A model generated the notes under the pieces. The model had not been told where the DNA came from. It searched no databases and worked only from the letters and a program-made list of their open reading frames with translations. The translations under genes and the position numbers were made by a program. Below are positions 16,497 through 24,705 of a stretch of DNA of 34,626 bases, in pieces (positions within the stretch are counted from its first letter, which is position 1; the number at the start of each line of letters is the position of its first letter). The stretch covers positions 1 to 34,626 of the forward strand of contig JAHJJX010000025.1 of assembly GCA_018822665.1 (NCBI GenBank), written 5' to 3'. The stretch is from a bacterium. GTDB taxonomy: Bacteria > Campylobacterota > Campylobacteria > Campylobacterales > Sulfurimonadaceae.

Positions 16497-17450
16497 CTAT
16501 TTATTTTTCAAAACTGAATTTGATGGATATAAAACTTTACCGCAAGGCACTACTAAAGATGAAGTTTTTAAATGTACATCCTGATCATCAAAAAAGATGT
16601 GCGCTTTAAAAGATTTCAGTATTTTGCTTTTTTCTATGCCTCCGAGAAAAAATGCTTCATCAACATAAATTCCCCAATGTCGAAGTGTTTTAATTACTCT
16701 TAAATCTGAGGGTGAACTTCTTGCTGTTACAATGGCAATTCTCACAGGGGAAAATTCCATTTTCATAGGCAGCCTTTCTTGAAGTTTTGCCAGTTTTCTT
16801 AAAAATGAAGCGAAAGGACCTTCATTCATTGGTATATTTTGAGATTTGTCTTCATTTTCATGAAAGGCTTTTAAACCGTCTTTTTTATAAACAAGTTCGC
16901 TTGTCTCATCAAAAAGAACGGCATCACCGTCAAAAGCGATTCTAACCTGTCCCTGCGATATATCACATTTATATTCCGGTGGCGTGGAGAGTATTGCTGA
17001 AGCACATACTCTGTTGTCTATCACTTTTTGCGCATCCTCTTCATTTGTCGTCAAAAACAAATCAACGTCAAATGCTTCAAGATAATCCGCACTGGATTCT
17101 CCTGCCGTAAAAGCGGAGCGGGTAATATCGAGTTTATATTGTCTGATTGTATTTAATACGCGTACTCCAGTATCCGGAGAGTTTCTGGACATGATGACCA
17201 CTTCCACTAAGGGAGCATCACCCTCTTTTTGATATCTGTTTAAACCAAGCAGAGCATTGACAAGGGGAAAACCAATCCCTTCATTTAAGGTTTTGTCCTC
17301 ATTTTTAAGCATATAATCTCTATAAATTTGTATAGCTTCGTCGGGATCTTTTCTGTACGCTTCTTTAAACAGTTTATCCGCTTCAGATAAATCAAAAAGG
17401 GCTGTTGCAGATATCCCTATAACCAATGTATTTTCCAAGTTTAATGCCAA
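16497..17450 (-). CDS. 5'-nucleotidase (PF06189 type)
   Basis: 317 residues. It matches the cytosolic 5'-nucleotidase I family found in bacteria: ENTLVIGISATALFDL at the start, VVIMSRNSPDTGVRVLNTI in the first third, the HAD-like DGD in RIAFDGDAVLFDE near the middle, then AIVTARSSPSDLRVIKTL, FLGGIEKSKIL and IFFDDQDVH. The known reaction is hydrolysis of nucleoside monophosphates to nucleosides and phosphate in the cytoplasm. No signal peptide. Its upstream region is shared with the divergent GIY-YIG gene (105 bases). The downstream regulator gene is 166 bases away, so probably separate. Confidence 0.85.
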   Translation of the reverse strand: MALNLENTLVIGISATALFDLSEADKLFKEAYRKDPDEAIQIYRDYMLKNEDKTLNEGIGFPLVNALLGLNRYQKEGDAPLVEVVIMSRNSPDTGVRVLNTIRQYKLDITRSAFTAGESSADYLEAFDVDLFLTTNEEDAQKVIDNRVCASAILSTPPEYKCDISQGQVRIAFDGDAVLFDETSELVYKKDGLKAFHENEDKSQNIPMNEGPFASFLRKLAKLQERLPMKMEFSPVRIAIVTARSSPSDLRVIKTLRHWGIYVDEAFFLGGIEKSKILKSFKAHIFFDDQDVHLKTSSLVVPCGKVLYPSNSVLKNK

Positions 17451-17555
17451 AACTAAACTCCCCTAGATAAATTTAAATGCCGAGATGTGGACAAGTAACG
17501 GCTTTTATTATATCATTTTGCACAAGAAAAGTTTGAGTTAACCGGAGATTTATCT

Positions 17556-17813
17556 ATGTCTTATTCTGTTTATATTTTACAATGCAGTGACGGAACACTC
17601 TATACGGGCATTGCAAAAGATGTGGACAAAAGAATAAAAGAGCATAACTCATCGGATAAAGGTGCAAAATATACAAAAATGCGCAGACCTGTCAAGCTTA
17701 TGTATACTGAAGATTTAGAAGATAGAAGCAGTGCTTCCAAGCGGGAATATGCTATAAAGCAACTTACACGAAAAGAAAAAAAGGTTTTAATAAACGATGA
17801 AGATATATGTTGA
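17556..17813 (+). CDS. GIY-YIG nuclease-domain protein (YhbQ/UPF0213-like)
   Basis: 85 residues, the size of a stand-alone GIY-YIG domain. The first motif reads YSVYILQCSDGTLYTGIAKD (VYI and YTGI standing for GIY and YIG), then the conserved Arg in DKRIKEHN, GAKYTK, and the C-terminal SSASKREYAIKQLTRKEK with the conserved Glu. Members of this family are small nucleases whose cellular role is not settled. CGGAG precedes the ATG. It ends in TGA and overlaps the next gene by 17 bases, so the two are translationally coupled. Confidence 0.9.
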   Translation: MSYSVYILQCSDGTLYTGIAKDVDKRIKEHNSSDKGAKYTKMRRPVKLMYTEDLEDRSSASKREYAIKQLTRKEKKVLINDEDIC

Positions 17814-18243
17814 CGGGGATGCTTTTGCAAATTTACTCAAGCCGATTCTCCTGCGTTCTATTGAAAGGCTTTCTCTTGAGACGGTTGTTGTGTCTAATAA
17901 AAAAATTAACATCGGCAAATCAAAACACATCACTTACCTGATTGTAGATGCCGGTGCCGATGAGGCCGATAACCGTATAGTCGAGATGGTTCAAGAGGGT
18001 GATTTAGTAATTACGGCAGATATTCCCCTCGCAGACAGAGTTATCAGTAAAAATGCACATGCCATAGACCAGAGGGGCGAACTTTACAGCGTCGATAACA
18101 TAAAGCAGTATCTTGCAATGAGAAACCTGATGGAAAAGATTCGAGACAGCGGAGAGATGACGCGGGGACCGACTGCCTTTTCACAAAAAGATGCGCATGA
18201 GTTTGCAAACCAACTTCACAAGTTTTTGACGAAATATTGTTAA
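17797..18243 (+). CDS. UPF0178 family protein (YaiI/YqxD-like)
   Basis: 148 residues, full length for the family. Conserved blocks: KIYVDGDAFANLLKPI at the N-terminus, VDAGADEADNRIVEM, VITADIPLADRVISKNA, and RGPTAFSQKDAHEFANQL near the C-terminus. The acidic residues and fold are of PIN-like nuclease type, but no activity is established. It overlaps the GIY-YIG gene upstream and its TAA shares bases with the TAA of the convergent GGDEF-EAL gene (stop codons overlap at 18240-18243). Confidence 0.92.
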   Translation: MKIYVDGDAFANLLKPILLRSIERLSLETVVVSNKKINIGKSKHITYLIVDAGADEADNRIVEMVQEGDLVITADIPLADRVISKNAHAIDQRGELYSVDNIKQYLAMRNLMEKIRDSGEMTRGPTAFSQKDAHEFANQLHKFLTKYC

Positions 18244-20105
18244 GATTTTTTACTTGCAAGATATACTTTTTCAAATTCATCTTTATTGATTGGTTTTGAA
18301 AAATAATAGCCTTGTAAAATATCACACTGCTGCTCTAGTAAAAACTCTTTTTGATATAACTCTTCAACGCCTTCTGCCACAATAGTCAGGTTAAGATTTT
18401 TAGCAATATCGAGGATGGTTTTTACCATTTTTCTGCCTTGTTCTGAATCTTTTAATTCACCAATGAAGGATTTATCAATTTTTAACTCATGCAAAGGTAT
18501 TTGACGCAGATAACTCAGTGACGAATATCCTGTTCCAAAGTCATCCATAGAAAAACGAATGCCAAGATTTTCCAACAAATACATGTTGCTCACAAGTCTT
18601 TTTATATCCTCAGCCGCACTTGTCTCCGTCATCTCAAATACAAGTTTTGAACATAAATCTTTGTTTAAATATTTTGAAGAAAGCTTCTTAACATCATCAA
18701 TAAAAGTATTGTGAAACACTTGTCTCATACTGATATTAATCGACAATTGTTTTAAATGAATACCTTTTTCATTCCAGCTTTTTAAAGTTTTAAAAGATTC
18801 TTCTAAAATAAAATAACCAATCTCTACGATTAAACCGGTATGTTCGGCTATTAAAATAAACTCATCAGGCGGTACATTTCCAAGCTCACTGCTGTGCCAG
18901 CGAGCCAGTACTTCACAACCGATTATTTCATCATGTGCATCTACTTGCATTTGGTATTTTAAGGATATTTCATTTTTTTCCAATGCAAAATGGAGCAATC
19001 TTTCTATTTCAAGCTTATATTCCACTTTGTGAGAGAGTTCGTCATTAAACAGAATTACACCGTCTCTTCCTTGTGATTTTGCCTCATACATTGCGATATC
19101 CGCTTCTTTGATAAATATACCGGCTTTCATTTTTGGTTTATTTACAATACTCACCCCGATGCTTGCACTTATATATAAATGATGCCCTTGTACGATATAG
19201 CTCTCTTTGATAATATTTAAAAGCTGTTGTGAAAAAGTGACCGCAGCGTGAAGGCATTCTTCTTTTGTAGCAAAATAAGAACTTAAAATACAAAACTCAT
19301 CCCCGCCAAGTCGTGACACAAAGTTATGGTGTTTTTTAGACACGTTTTGCATGCGAGCAGCAACTTCACAAAGAAGCATATCTCCGATATCATGTCCAAG
19401 CGTGTCATTGATTGTTTTAAAATGGTCTAAATCTATCAGCAAAAGATAAGTGTATTTTTTACCATTATCGTTATTTTTAATAGAATCTTCTAAGAGCTCT
19501 ATGAAATAACGGCGATTTCCAAGTTTGGTAAGATAATCATGGTAGGCTTGAAATTTACTTTTGGCTAAATAATTGTAGGTATTGTTTGAAGCATAAAGAA
19601 GCACACCGCTGAGAACAATTGTAAAAAATGCTAAGAGATAGGCATATAATTCATGAATGAGAAAGAAGTAAATAGTTAAAGGAAGCATTAAGCTTACAAC
19701 GGTGATGATTGCCAGTTTTTTTTGTGAGGCCAAAATTGTTGCAGCAACAACTGAACTTCCAAGTTGTGTTGCTATGGCTATATAATGCAATTCTATGGAA
19801 TCTTTAGATGTATAAATAATAAACATAATCGTCCATAAAGAGAAATAGGAATATAAAAAATAATTTAATTTATAAATCCACAATTTTTTTTCATGGATGC
19901 TCAAATGATAATGGGAGTATTCTCTGTGGATTTTATAGCCAAATAAAGAAACAATCAATAAGAGGAGGTACCATGACAGTTCCAGAAAATAGGATGAATG
20001 GAACCACCCCATATAGACGAAACCAGGTCCTGTTCCAACAAAAAGAGCTATAAGTACTAAGAGTTGTTTGTGTATAAAACTATAAGAATGCATGGTATTG
20101 AGCAT
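18240..20105 (-). CDS. Membrane GGDEF-EAL c-di-GMP protein
   Basis: 621 residues from the ATG at 20105, chosen because GGAGGA lies 6 bases upstream; an earlier in-frame ATG at 20156 has no such site. About six membrane segments fill residues 10-175. GGDEF domain: DYLTKLGNRRYF, then SRLGGDEFCIL, an intact active-site motif; the position of the inhibitory RxxD site reads KHHN, so product inhibition is probably lost. EAL domain: the signature is EVLAR with its Glu kept, plus SINISMRQ, FEMTETSA, SMDDFGTGYSSLSYLRQIPL, LKIDKSF and IVAEGVEE, so metal ligands and the catalytic Lys are present and phosphodiesterase activity is likely. It acts at the inner membrane on the c-di-GMP pool. Whether the cyclase is active or allosteric is not decided by sequence. 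Confidence 0.92.
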   Translation of the reverse strand: MLNTMHSYSFIHKQLLVLIALFVGTGPGFVYMGWFHSSYFLELSWYLLLLIVSLFGYKIHREYSHYHLSIHEKKLWIYKLNYFLYSYFSLWTIMFIIYTSKDSIELHYIAIATQLGSSVVAATILASQKKLAIITVVSLMLPLTIYFFLIHELYAYLLAFFTIVLSGVLLYASNNTYNYLAKSKFQAYHDYLTKLGNRRYFIELLEDSIKNNDNGKKYTYLLLIDLDHFKTINDTLGHDIGDMLLCEVAARMQNVSKKHHNFVSRLGGDEFCILSSYFATKEECLHAAVTFSQQLLNIIKESYIVQGHHLYISASIGVSIVNKPKMKAGIFIKEADIAMYEAKSQGRDGVILFNDELSHKVEYKLEIERLLHFALEKNEISLKYQMQVDAHDEIIGCEVLARWHSSELGNVPPDEFILIAEHTGLIVEIGYFILEESFKTLKSWNEKGIHLKQLSINISMRQVFHNTFIDDVKKLSSKYLNKDLCSKLVFEMTETSAAEDIKRLVSNMYLLENLGIRFSMDDFGTGYSSLSYLRQIPLHELKIDKSFIGELKDSEQGRKMVKTILDIAKNLNLTIVAEGVEELYQKEFLLEQQCDILQGYYFSKPINKDEFEKVYLASKKS

Positions 20106-20189
20106 CTGTCCTCCATCTTGCAGGTAAGAATATATTATAACAAATAAAAAACACAAAAAATCAGCTAAATATCAAGAGAGAGATTCATA

Positions 20190-20769
20190 ATGAAACTATT
20201 TATTTATATGGTGGGTATGCTTTTTATTTTTTCAAGTGCAGAGTGCAATGAAATGAAATATACGAATTTGAAAGTATTAACTTGAAATACTTTGCGTGAT
20301 TAAGAAGAAAAAATTATAGTAGGAAAAGGTACGGAAATGCCTTTTAGCGAACAGTATTATAAGTTTAAAGAAGACGGAACCCATCTTTGCAAACGGTGTG
20401 ATGCCAGGCTTTATAAATTTTCTTCAAAATTTCACAGCGGATGCCGATGGAAGAAGAGTAGAGATAGTCTGCGCAAACTGTGAGGCACATTTAGGGCACG
20501 TCTTTGAAGGGGAAGGTTATACTCTAAAAAATATCAGACATTGTGTAAACTCAGTATCTTTAAATTTTAAACCAAAGAATGTTTGCGAGTATAAAAAAGC
20601 GTATTTTGCAGGCGGCTGTTTCTGGGGCATGGAATATCACTTTGAAAACTTGGCAGGTGTGAAATCTGTTGTCTCTGGCAAAGGAGCGCAATATCTCTCA
20701 GCCGTCTTCAGCTCAGATAAGCAAGAAAAAAAGCAGCCTTATTCTCATGCGTATGTAAAAAGATTTTAA
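20190..20769 (+). pseudogene. Decayed msrB-msrA methionine sulfoxide reductase fusion
   Basis: Remnants lie in order. There is a signal peptide (ATG 20190, MKLFIYMVGMLFIFSSAECN), an interrupted linker with in-frame TGA and TAA, then MsrB pieces [39 protein letters not shown], a deletion with frame change, and [20 protein letters not shown] with VFEGEGYT. MsrA pieces follow: [20 protein letters not shown], the catalytic Cys block, then VVSG joined directly to [17 protein letters not shown], the region that normally lies well downstream. Most of the MsrB GWPSF core, the middle of MsrA and its C-terminus are missing. The intact ancestor would have repaired oxidised methionine in the periplasm. 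An open frame of 123 codons (20398-20769) survives inside but is not a functional enzyme. Confidence 0.88.
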
Positions 20770-20780
20770 TTCCACATGCC
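20770..20780 (-). repeat. Dispersed 11-mer, copy 5
   Basis: TTCCACATGCC, non-coding, immediately after the end of the msr pseudogene. Confidence 0.7.
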
Positions 20781-20908
20781 GCGTTGAATCGGTGCGTTGT
20801 TCCTCGAGATAAAAGATGTTTTGCAAGAAGAATGCGTAAATAATAAAAAATGCTATTTTATTGCTATATTTTATCAGTATAATGCAAAAAAATTTTCCGG
20901 GGTAAATA

Positions 20909-22126
20909 TTGAGCAAAAAAGTAGTAATTATTGGTGGCGGTTACGGCGGCTTGCGAGCTATTGAATTTTTAGCCAAATATAAAGATATTCATATAACTTT
21001 GATAGACAAAAATCCGTATCATTATCTTCAAACCGAAGCCTATGGCTACATTGCAGGTAGATTTGATATTCATGATATTGCTATAGATTTAGATAAATGG
21101 TGCAGCGGTTTTAAAAATAAAGTCAATTTTGTGTATGAAAAAGCCACCTTCATTGATTACGAAAAACAAACAGTAGAGATATCCGAGGGGCAAATAGCGT
21201 ATGACTATTTAGTTATAGCTACGGGTGCTCAAACGAATTTCTTTTCATTTATTGAGGGACTTAGGGAAAACAGTTACGGTGTTAAAAATTTGCGAAGAGC
21301 CTACAATTTTAGAAAAGAGTTTGAAGATTTAATATATAAAAAATTACAAAATGAAGAATTTAAAGATGAAAGTGATATTAATCTTGCTATAGGCGGAGCA
21401 GGGTTGAGCGGGGTTGAGGTAGCCGCAGAGATGGCAAATGTCATACAAATCTATAGCAAAACCATAGGGGAACGGGCAAAAGCGATAAAGATATATCTTA
21501 TTGACGCAAGTGATACCATCCTGCCGGGAATGAGCCCGTACATTGTTACTAATACAAAAAAAAGGTTAGAAAAGCTTGGCGTAAAGATTTTAACAAGTGC
21601 CTTTATAGACAAACTGGATAAAACTTTTATTTATTTTAAAAACGGGGAAAAACTACATTACCATTTTATGATTTTTACGGGGGGAATAAAAGCTTCCAAT
21701 TTAAACAATACGGTAGATAATGAAAAAAATAGAATCAATCAATTTATAGCAAATGAAGAACTTAACATCCATAACAGTAAAAATATATTCGCTATCGGTG
21801 ACTGTGTCGAGATGCGAGATATAAAGGGAAATATACTTCCTCCAACAGCGCAAACAGCCGAAAAAAGTGCAGAGTATGTCGCAAAAACAATCCGAAAAAG
21901 AATCGACTCCCAGAGCACAAAACCTTTTGATGCAAATGTGAGCGGCATGTTCATTGCTCTTGGCGGTCAATATGCGGTCGGCGAAATGTTTCAATGTATC
22001 AAAGTTAAAGGCTATTGGGCGTATTTGTTAAAAAAAGCAATCACGTACGCATATTACCTTGGTCTTCATCTGCGCATCAACACAGGGTACAAAAACAGAA
22101 TAAAAGATATGTCCCTCAACGATTGA
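20909..22126 (+). CDS. Type II NADH dehydrogenase-like flavoprotein (NDH-2)
   Basis: 405 residues from a TTG start that puts the FAD motif at the N-terminus (KVVIIGGGYGGLRAIEFL). Second Rossmann motif for NAD(P)H: NLAIGGAGLSGVEVAAEMA. C-terminal FAD motif: NIFAIGDCVEM, then PPTAQTAEKSAEYVAKTI, typical of the pyridine nucleotide-disulfide family. The C-terminus (KGYWAYLLKKAITYAYYLGL) is amphipathic and could bind the membrane. The likely role is single-subunit transfer of electrons from NADH to quinone without proton pumping; the sulfide:quinone oxidoreductase relatives share this fold, but the SQR Cys set is not apparent here. The stop is TGA. It converges with the Lon-like gene. Confidence 0.82.
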   Translation: MSKKVVIIGGGYGGLRAIEFLAKYKDIHITLIDKNPYHYLQTEAYGYIAGRFDIHDIAIDLDKWCSGFKNKVNFVYEKATFIDYEKQTVEISEGQIAYDYLVIATGAQTNFFSFIEGLRENSYGVKNLRRAYNFRKEFEDLIYKKLQNEEFKDESDINLAIGGAGLSGVEVAAEMANVIQIYSKTIGERAKAIKIYLIDASDTILPGMSPYIVTNTKKRLEKLGVKILTSAFIDKLDKTFIYFKNGEKLHYHFMIFTGGIKASNLNNTVDNEKNRINQFIANEELNIHNSKNIFAIGDCVEMRDIKGNILPPTAQTAEKSAEYVAKTIRKRIDSQSTKPFDANVSGMFIALGGQYAVGEMFQCIKVKGYWAYLLKKAITYAYYLGLHLRINTGYKNRIKDMSLND

Positions 22127-22137
22127 AAGATAGAGAA

Positions 22138-24564
22138 TTAGGTACGCTTTTTCTTTTTCTTTGCTTTTGTCCTGCTAGGGCGGCTGTATTGTAATAAAGT
22201 TTCCGAGAGTTCTTTGAGTCGCGCTATTACCTTGGCATTGACGCAAGAGGAAGGAAACTTCCCTTGAGAGTCGGCTTCTCCCGCTTCAACACCGGTAAGG
22301 ACTGATATCCCTTCATTGATTGTTTTTACGCCGTAGATGGCAAATTTTCCCTCTGTTACGGCTTGGATGATTTCTTTTTTTAACATAAGATGTTGGATGT
22401 TGGCATGTGGAATAATAACTCCATAAAAACTCTCCGGATTCTTACGCATGCAGATATCAAAAAAACCTTCGATTTTTTCATTGACTCCGCCAATGGCTTG
22501 TATCTCGCCAAACTGATTTACAGAACCCGTAACAGCGAAATTTTGTTTGATGGGTATATTTGAAAGAGAAGAAAGCAGGGCGTAGAGTTCTGTTGATGAA
22601 GCACTATCGCCCTCAATCATCCCATAAGACTGCTCAAACACCAAAGATGCAGAGAGGCTCAGAGGCATATCAGAAGCATAGGTTGAACCTAGATATGAAC
22701 TCAGAATCATTACCCCTTTGGAGTGCAGGGGACCGCCAAGCTCAACCTTACGTTCGATGTCTATTATCTCACCTTTGCCTATGCGCGTTCTGGCGGTTAT
22801 GCGTGATGCAAGACCGAAGTTATGCCCTCCCATAGAGATATAGGTTAATGCATTTATCTGACCAACCGCACTGCCGCTGATATTAATCATTATCGTGCCT
22901 TCGTCTATCTGCTCATAAAGCTTCATTTGAATTCGATTCATACGTTGTATGCGTGTTTCAAGAACTTTATTGATATCGCTTTTTTCTATGAGGGTGCGTT
23001 CCTCTTTTTTAGACCAGTAATCTGCCTCTTTGAGAAGGTCTGAAAGTGTTCTGAGATGGGTAGAAAACTTTAGAGAATGGGAAACTTCACGTGAACTTTG
23101 TTCAATAACCCTCCCGAGTGCCTCTGGTGTGAGGGGAAACAGCTTGTGACGTTTGGCAAGGCTTCCTATCATGCGGGCAAAAAGATGGATATTGTCATTA
23201 TTACGGGGAATCTCATCTTCAAAATCAGCATTTACTTTAAACAACTCTTTAAAATCAGGGTCGTAGTGGTATAAAAGATAATATAAAATCCGTTCCCCGA
23301 TGAGCACAATTTTAATATTAAGCGGAATCGGCTCGGGTTCGAGTGTGGTTGTACTGACAAAAGAATACTGTTGGGCAAGAGATTCAATGCGTATCTCTTT
23401 GGCTCTTAAAACTCTTTTGAGTTCTTCGTAGGCAAAGGGTTGCATAAGCAATTTTCTTGCGTCTAAAATAAGATATCCCCCATTTGCTTTATGCAAAGCA
23501 CCGGGTTTTATCATGGTAAAGTCCGTGACAAGAGTTCCAATCTGCGTCGTATGCTCAATCGTTCCAATAAGGTTTTGATGAATAGGGTTGTCCTCAAAAA
23601 TTACAGGCGCTTTCGTGTTTTCTTCGTGAGAGATAAAAAGGTTGACATTGTAGCGGTTGAAAGAGGGAGTATAAAACTCTTGCATAAAGGGAGGCACATT
23701 TCCAATCTCCTCAGGCTTGGCTAAAAAATCATGCACATTCCGAATGACATCGTTTTGTAAAGCATCTAGATAATCTATAATCTTGTTTACATCGGTATAT
23801 TTTTTTCGAAGCTCATCAATGGGTACTTCTACTGCTTCTTGAGTTGTTTTGTGCGCGAGTGTTTTGAGTTCTTTTTGCTCGGATTTATTTAATATGCTGA
23901 CATTGCGCAGATTTTCTTTGACTATGAGTTCAAATTCACTCATATTACGCTCAAGTTCATCTTTCTTTTTACCTGTAATTGCATTGTACTCTGTTGCTGA
24001 AAGTATTTTACCGTCCATAAGAGGCGCAAAAGTTACTCGGCTGCTTGACGTGGCATTCATGGCAATTTCGCGTTTCTTTGCTTCTTCTCGTAGATAATTA
24101 AAAATGTCGGATTGTTTATTAATATATTTTTGGTAAATAAGTTCCCGTTCATTGTGGTAATCGTTACCGTCAAAAACACTCGGAAGTATTACTTTGAGAA
24201 GTTCAATGAGTTCATATATGTCATTTTTGAATTGAGAAGCTTTTCCCGTAGGAAGTTCGAGGGCAATAGGTTTTCTCTGGTCTTTAAAATTATAGATGTA
24301 GCACCAGTCTTGCGGCGATACTTCATTTTTAGCTTTTATCTGCAAGAAGCTTTCCACCGTAGAAAATTTTCCGCTCCCTGAAGGTCCCATTGCAAAGAGA
24401 TTATAGCCGTCTTGTCGAATGTTCGCAGCAAACTCAACTGCCTCAAGGGCACTCTCCTGACCAACAGGCTGTTCAAGCAACTCTAACTCATCTGTCGTAG
24501 TAAACGATAAAAGTGAAATGTCACACGGCCGGTAGAGCTGCGATATGTGTAAACAATCAAGCAT
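22138..24564 (-). CDS. Lon-like ATP-dependent protease (AAA_32 / S16)
   Basis: 808 residues from the ATG at 24564, where AAAGGAAC lies 6 bases upstream; an in-frame ATG 11 codons earlier (24597) has no such site. Walker A near residue 65 reads GPSGSGKFST, with Phe directly after the Lys. A long helical insertion follows, then the Walker B/sensor region GGYLILDARKLLMQPFAYEE. The C-terminal S16 domain has the Ser of the dyad in MIEGDSASSTELYALLS and the Lys in GGVNEKIEGFFDICM, both intact. The layout is that of the YcbZ/LonB-like branch lacking the classical Lon N-terminal domain. It should degrade proteins in the cytoplasm; substrates are unknown. The last residues are a Lys-rich tail (RTKAKKKKKRT). 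Confidence 0.88.
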   Translation of the reverse strand: MLDCLHISQLYRPCDISLLSFTTTDELELLEQPVGQESALEAVEFAANIRQDGYNLFAMGPSGSGKFSTVESFLQIKAKNEVSPQDWCYIYNFKDQRKPIALELPTGKASQFKNDIYELIELLKVILPSVFDGNDYHNERELIYQKYINKQSDIFNYLREEAKKREIAMNATSSSRVTFAPLMDGKILSATEYNAITGKKKDELERNMSEFELIVKENLRNVSILNKSEQKELKTLAHKTTQEAVEVPIDELRKKYTDVNKIIDYLDALQNDVIRNVHDFLAKPEEIGNVPPFMQEFYTPSFNRYNVNLFISHEENTKAPVIFEDNPIHQNLIGTIEHTTQIGTLVTDFTMIKPGALHKANGGYLILDARKLLMQPFAYEELKRVLRAKEIRIESLAQQYSFVSTTTLEPEPIPLNIKIVLIGERILYYLLYHYDPDFKELFKVNADFEDEIPRNNDNIHLFARMIGSLAKRHKLFPLTPEALGRVIEQSSREVSHSLKFSTHLRTLSDLLKEADYWSKKEERTLIEKSDINKVLETRIQRMNRIQMKLYEQIDEGTIMINISGSAVGQINALTYISMGGHNFGLASRITARTRIGKGEIIDIERKVELGGPLHSKGVMILSSYLGSTYASDMPLSLSASLVFEQSYGMIEGDSASSTELYALLSSLSNIPIKQNFAVTGSVNQFGEIQAIGGVNEKIEGFFDICMRKNPESFYGVIIPHANIQHLMLKKEIIQAVTEGKFAIYGVKTINEGISVLTGVEAGEADSQGKFPSSCVNAKVIARLKELSETLLQYSRPSRTKAKKKKKRT
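22402..22412 (+). repeat. Dispersed 11-mer, copy 6
   Basis: GGCATGTGGAA inside the Lon-like gene (which runs on the minus strand), read there as Ile-Pro-His-Ala. Confidence 0.7.
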
Positions 24565-24644
24565 AGTGTTCCTTTGAAATTCTTTAGCGTGCCCCATGAT
24601 AAATGAAATGAGCTTATTAGCTAATTAAAGGGTGCAAAAAGCTT

Positions 24645-24655
24645 GGCATGTGGAA
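24645..24655 (+). repeat. Dispersed 11-mer, copy 7
   Basis: GGCATGTGGAA in the non-coding gap between the RND and Lon-like genes. Confidence 0.7.
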
Positions 24656-24680
24656 AAAAACTTCTTTTGTCTTTTTGTTT

Positions 24681-24705
24681 GCAGAGTCCTTTAGAGGGAC
24701 TCCGC
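24681..24705. terminator. Hairpin over the RND stop codon
   Basis: GCAGAGTCC-tttagag-GGACTCCGC, a 9-bp stem with one G-T pair, spans the TAA of the RND gene. The T-rich tail (ATCTTTTTCTTT) is on the plus-strand side, not downstream of the RND gene, so it may protect the mRNA 3' end rather than terminate. Confidence 0.4.

Noticed and set aside
18041-18056. Further 11-mer copies in GCACATGCC strings (also at about 7835 and 28718)
   Set aside because: They mismatch the motif at the conserved CC/GG position and were not counted.
20398-20769. Functional 123-residue methionine sulfoxide reductase
   Set aside because: The MsrB part lacks its N-terminal half and the MsrA part lacks its core and C-terminus.
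22560-22835. Plus-strand open frame of 91 codons
   Set aside because: It lies wholly inside the Lon-like gene on the opposite strand and has no ribosome site or protein-like pattern.
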